Assembly: GCA_012267605.1 (NCBI GenBank)
Contig: JAAXGF010000331.1
Coordinates: 1 to 7,952, forward strand
Direction of reading: 5' to 3'
Length of the DNA stretch: 7,952 bases
From: Alphaproteobacteria bacterium
Lineage (GTDB): Bacteria > Pseudomonadota > Alphaproteobacteria > JAAXGF01
Shown: positions 6,477-7,952 of the stretch, piece by piece
How the letters are laid out: every line of letters begins with the position of its first letter
How positions within the stretch are numbered: the first letter of the stretch is position 1
Notes under the pieces: generated by a model
What the model was told of the DNA's origin: nothing
The model's database searches: none
The model's input: only the letters and a program-made list of their open reading frames with translations
Translations under genes and position numbers: made by a program

Positions 6477-6509
6477 GTTCGGCGAACGGTCCACACCACA
6501 CCGCCGAAC
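6477..6509. repeat. Inverted repeat between rodZ and ispG
   Basis: GTTCGGCG (6477-6484) and CGCCGAAC (6502-6509) form a perfect 8-bp GC-rich inverted repeat around a 17-nt loop. Position 6477-6487 is also an 11-nt odd palindrome, GTTCG-G-CGAAC. On the minus strand no T-run follows, so it is not a canonical intrinsic terminator. It could be an mRNA hairpin or processing signal separating rodZ from ispG, or a protein-binding site. Confidence 0.35.
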
Positions 6510-6546
6510 CGAGTTCCCAAAGCCAAGCCACGGCCAGCAAGACCGA

Positions 6547-7839
6547 TCATGGCGTCCCCAGGTCTGATACGAGCTTTTCTGCGTCCAGCTCGATTCCACG
6601 CCGTACGGTTCCGAGTGGCCCGAGGGCAGGCAAAACCCGGCCATCAACGGATAATTCCAGCCCTCCGGCATTTCCTGTCATCATTTCCAGGCCCGGACGG
6701 TTTGGAACGAAATAGATGTCGCCCGGTCGCAGAATTCGGGTGAGCAGCAATTGATCCCGCTCGTCTGTAACCTGAACCCAAGTTTCCCGCTTGGCCAAGA
6801 GGCGAATACGCGTGTCTGCTTGGCGCTCCCCAAAAACGCGAGGCGATCGCCTGGTTTCCGTTTCCGAGGTCGAACTCGCATCCGCCCTCGGTTCCCCTTG
6901 CATCGCTAGCGATTCACCTTCGGGCGTGGCGGCCAATGCCTCCATGGGGCTCGATAGTTCGCTGAGCTCTTGGGCTTGGCCAGGCCCGTCGACAGTGTCG
7001 GTGTTCGTGTCGGTCGGCTCGGCACCAGCCATAAGCGGCCTCGGTGCCAGCTCGCCGACATCCGTCGGTGTTTGAGTGGCCAAAGTCTGATCGACTACCT
7101 CTTCATCAGGTGTCTCCAAGCCAGTCGTTTCGTCGGCCAGGGCATCTGAATTCTCGCCGACCGAACTTTCGTCGTTCGATTCCGCTGGCGTCAATGGGTC
7201 CTTATCTGAATTGTTTCCCGACCGTCTTTCGATCTCCTCGGGCGTAAATAAGCGCTCCACGGTTTGCACCGGTGGACGCTGCCGGGCCGGAACGGCCAAG
7301 TCGGATTCAACGTTTGCCGACGGGGGCTCGGTGGATACGTCAGCAGCTAGTTTACTGGGAACGTCCGGAACAGGATCGTGAGCCATCTCCACTGGAGCGG
7401 ACAGATGGTGCCAAGCGAAAAATACGATGCCTGCCACCACCAAAGCACCCAGAATTAAGGGCACCCCTGGAATTCGCCCTTCCTGATTGGGCGTGGGAAA
7501 GCGCAAACTTTGACTGGCGGCGAAATCGGATTCCTCTTCCTTGAAACGCCGCACTACTTCATCCCCGTCAAACCCCAGGAATTCAGCGTAGCTACGCAAG
7601 AAACCGACGACGTAAGTCGATCCTGGAAGATCATCGAATCGACCCTCTTCCAACGCCGTCAAATGTTCACGGCGAATTCTCAAATTATTTGATACCTGTT
7701 CCGTATCCAAGCCTCGCTCAACGCGGACGCGGCTGAGTTCAGCCGCGACTGAGGACTCGGTATGCGGGGCCCTCGGCGCAACGTCGTAGGGACGATCATT
7801 GTCACGAGTCAGGGACGGAGTAGATTGCGGTGACGACAT
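6547..7839 (-). CDS. rodZ: RodZ-like HTH membrane protein with DUF4115 domain
   Basis: RodZ proteins are bitopic inner-membrane proteins that anchor MreB and help set rod shape. From the ATG at 7839 the protein has 430 residues. Numbers below count from a TTG 15 codons upstream. A cytoplasmic Xre-type helix-turn-helix lies at about 44-116, with LEEGRFDDLPGSTYVVGFLRSYA at its heart (residues 78-100). One transmembrane helix is at about 138-160. A very acidic, Ser/Thr/Pro/Glu-rich periplasmic linker spans 165-350, and a C-terminal DUF4115 beta domain covers about 357-442, including WVQVTD and RILRPGD. The start is uncertain: a TTG at 7884 would add 15 residues, but neither start has a clear ribosome-binding site. 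The ATG leaves an ample leader before the HTH and fits the weak promoter upstream. It is the first gene of the block. The family is clear; the symbol is by homology of architecture. Confidence 0.88.
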   Translation of the reverse strand: MSSPQSTPSLTRDNDRPYDVAPRAPHTESSVAAELSRVRVERGLDTEQVSNNLRIRREHLTALEEGRFDDLPGSTYVVGFLRSYAEFLGFDGDEVVRRFKEEESDFAASQSLRFPTPNQEGRIPGVPLILGALVVAGIVFFAWHHLSAPVEMAHDPVPDVPSKLAADVSTEPPSANVESDLAVPARQRPPVQTVERLFTPEEIERRSGNNSDKDPLTPAESNDESSVGENSDALADETTGLETPDEEVVDQTLATQTPTDVGELAPRPLMAGAEPTDTNTDTVDGPGQAQELSELSSPMEALAATPEGESLAMQGEPRADASSTSETETRRSPRVFGERQADTRIRLLAKRETWVQVTDERDQLLLTRILRPGDIYFVPNRPGLEMMTGNAGGLELSVDGRVLPALGPLGTVRRGIELDAEKLVSDLGTP

Positions 7840-7890
7840 CGAAACAGTCTGTACGAGCAAATTCCTCAAACTGGCGCTTACCAACCCGAC

Positions 7891-7919
7891 AAGTTAAAGC
7901 CCGGACGCGCGCCAATCAA
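7891..7919 (-). promoter_or_regulatory. Weak candidate sigma-70 promoter upstream of rodZ
   Basis: TTGATT (7914-7919) and TAACTT (7891-7896) are separated by exactly 17 nt on the minus strand, matching 4/6 and 3/6 of the sigma-70 hexamers. Transcription would begin near 7884, about 45 nt before the ATG at 7839. The match is weak, and the upstream region is cut off by the window edge. Confidence 0.22.
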
Positions 7920-7932
7920 GATAAGATACCGC

Positions 7933-7946
7933 GTAACTGCCCAGGT
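7933..7946. repeat. Right copy of a 14-bp terminal inverted repeat
   Basis: GTAACTGCCCAGGT is the exact reverse complement of 6-19, so both copies point outwards from the gene block. From the GTAA edge 20 nt remain to the window end, against 19 nt on the left. Beyond the 14 bp the two flanks differ, as expected for left and right ends of an insertion sequence. The edge is 13 nt from the candidate -35 of the rodZ promoter. No transposase is seen. Confidence 0.5.
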
Positions 7947-7952
7947 GCCTCA

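Noticed and set aside
7885..7952. Possible tRNA or RNA gene at the right edge
   Set aside because: No T-loop sequence, acceptor pairing or other RNA-gene signature was found; the only clear signal is the 14-bp repeat.

Overview
This window looks like a core-genome segment from an alphaproteobacterium, probably a deep-branching or Rhodospirillales-like one. The DUF4167 protein at the left end belongs to a family that is characteristically alphaproteobacterial. The gene order rodZ-like, ispG, hisS, prfA, prmC, DUF4167 is also the order I associate with that class. Base composition is moderately GC-rich, and all seven confident genes are intact and on the minus strand, so the region is transcribed from right to left with very tight packing.

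Layout in transcription order: a RodZ-type cell-shape protein (about 7839 to 6547); a 169-nt gap with one inverted repeat; ispG for the MEP isoprenoid pathway (6377-5226); a 114-nt gap holding a possible 23-codon leader ORF; hisS (5111-3870); hemA encoding glutamyl-tRNA reductase (3883-2573, overlapping hisS by 14 nt); prfA (2567-1500); prmC (1492-629); a 257-nt gap with nested inverted repeats and possible small ORFs; and a short DUF4167 gene (371-27). hisS through prmC is almost certainly one translationally coupled unit. It joins tRNA charging (HisRS), a tRNA-dependent step of haem synthesis (GluTR), translation termination (RF1) and methylation of the release-factor GGQ glutamine (PrmC).

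The most interesting feature is hemA. Textbook alphaproteobacteria make 5-aminolevulinate by the one-step C4 (ALAS) route, yet here a tRNA-dependent C5-pathway glutamyl-tRNA reductase sits between hisS and prfA. This resembles a fusion of the gammaproteobacterial hemA-prfA-prmC arrangement with the alphaproteobacterial ispG-hisS-prfA-prmC arrangement, and may be an ancestral order. The HisRS also has the canonical motif-2 loop rather than the divergent form reported in some alphaproteobacteria.

The second notable signal is a perfect 14-bp inverted repeat at the two extremities of the window (6-19 and 7933-7946). In both copies the sequence starts with GTAA and points outwards. This fits the ends of an insertion sequence (IS66-like elements commonly begin with GTAA) flanking the segment on both sides, or an assembly broken at such repeats. 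I found no tRNA, rRNA, CRISPR array, transposase gene or defence system, and no strong evidence of a wholly new system.
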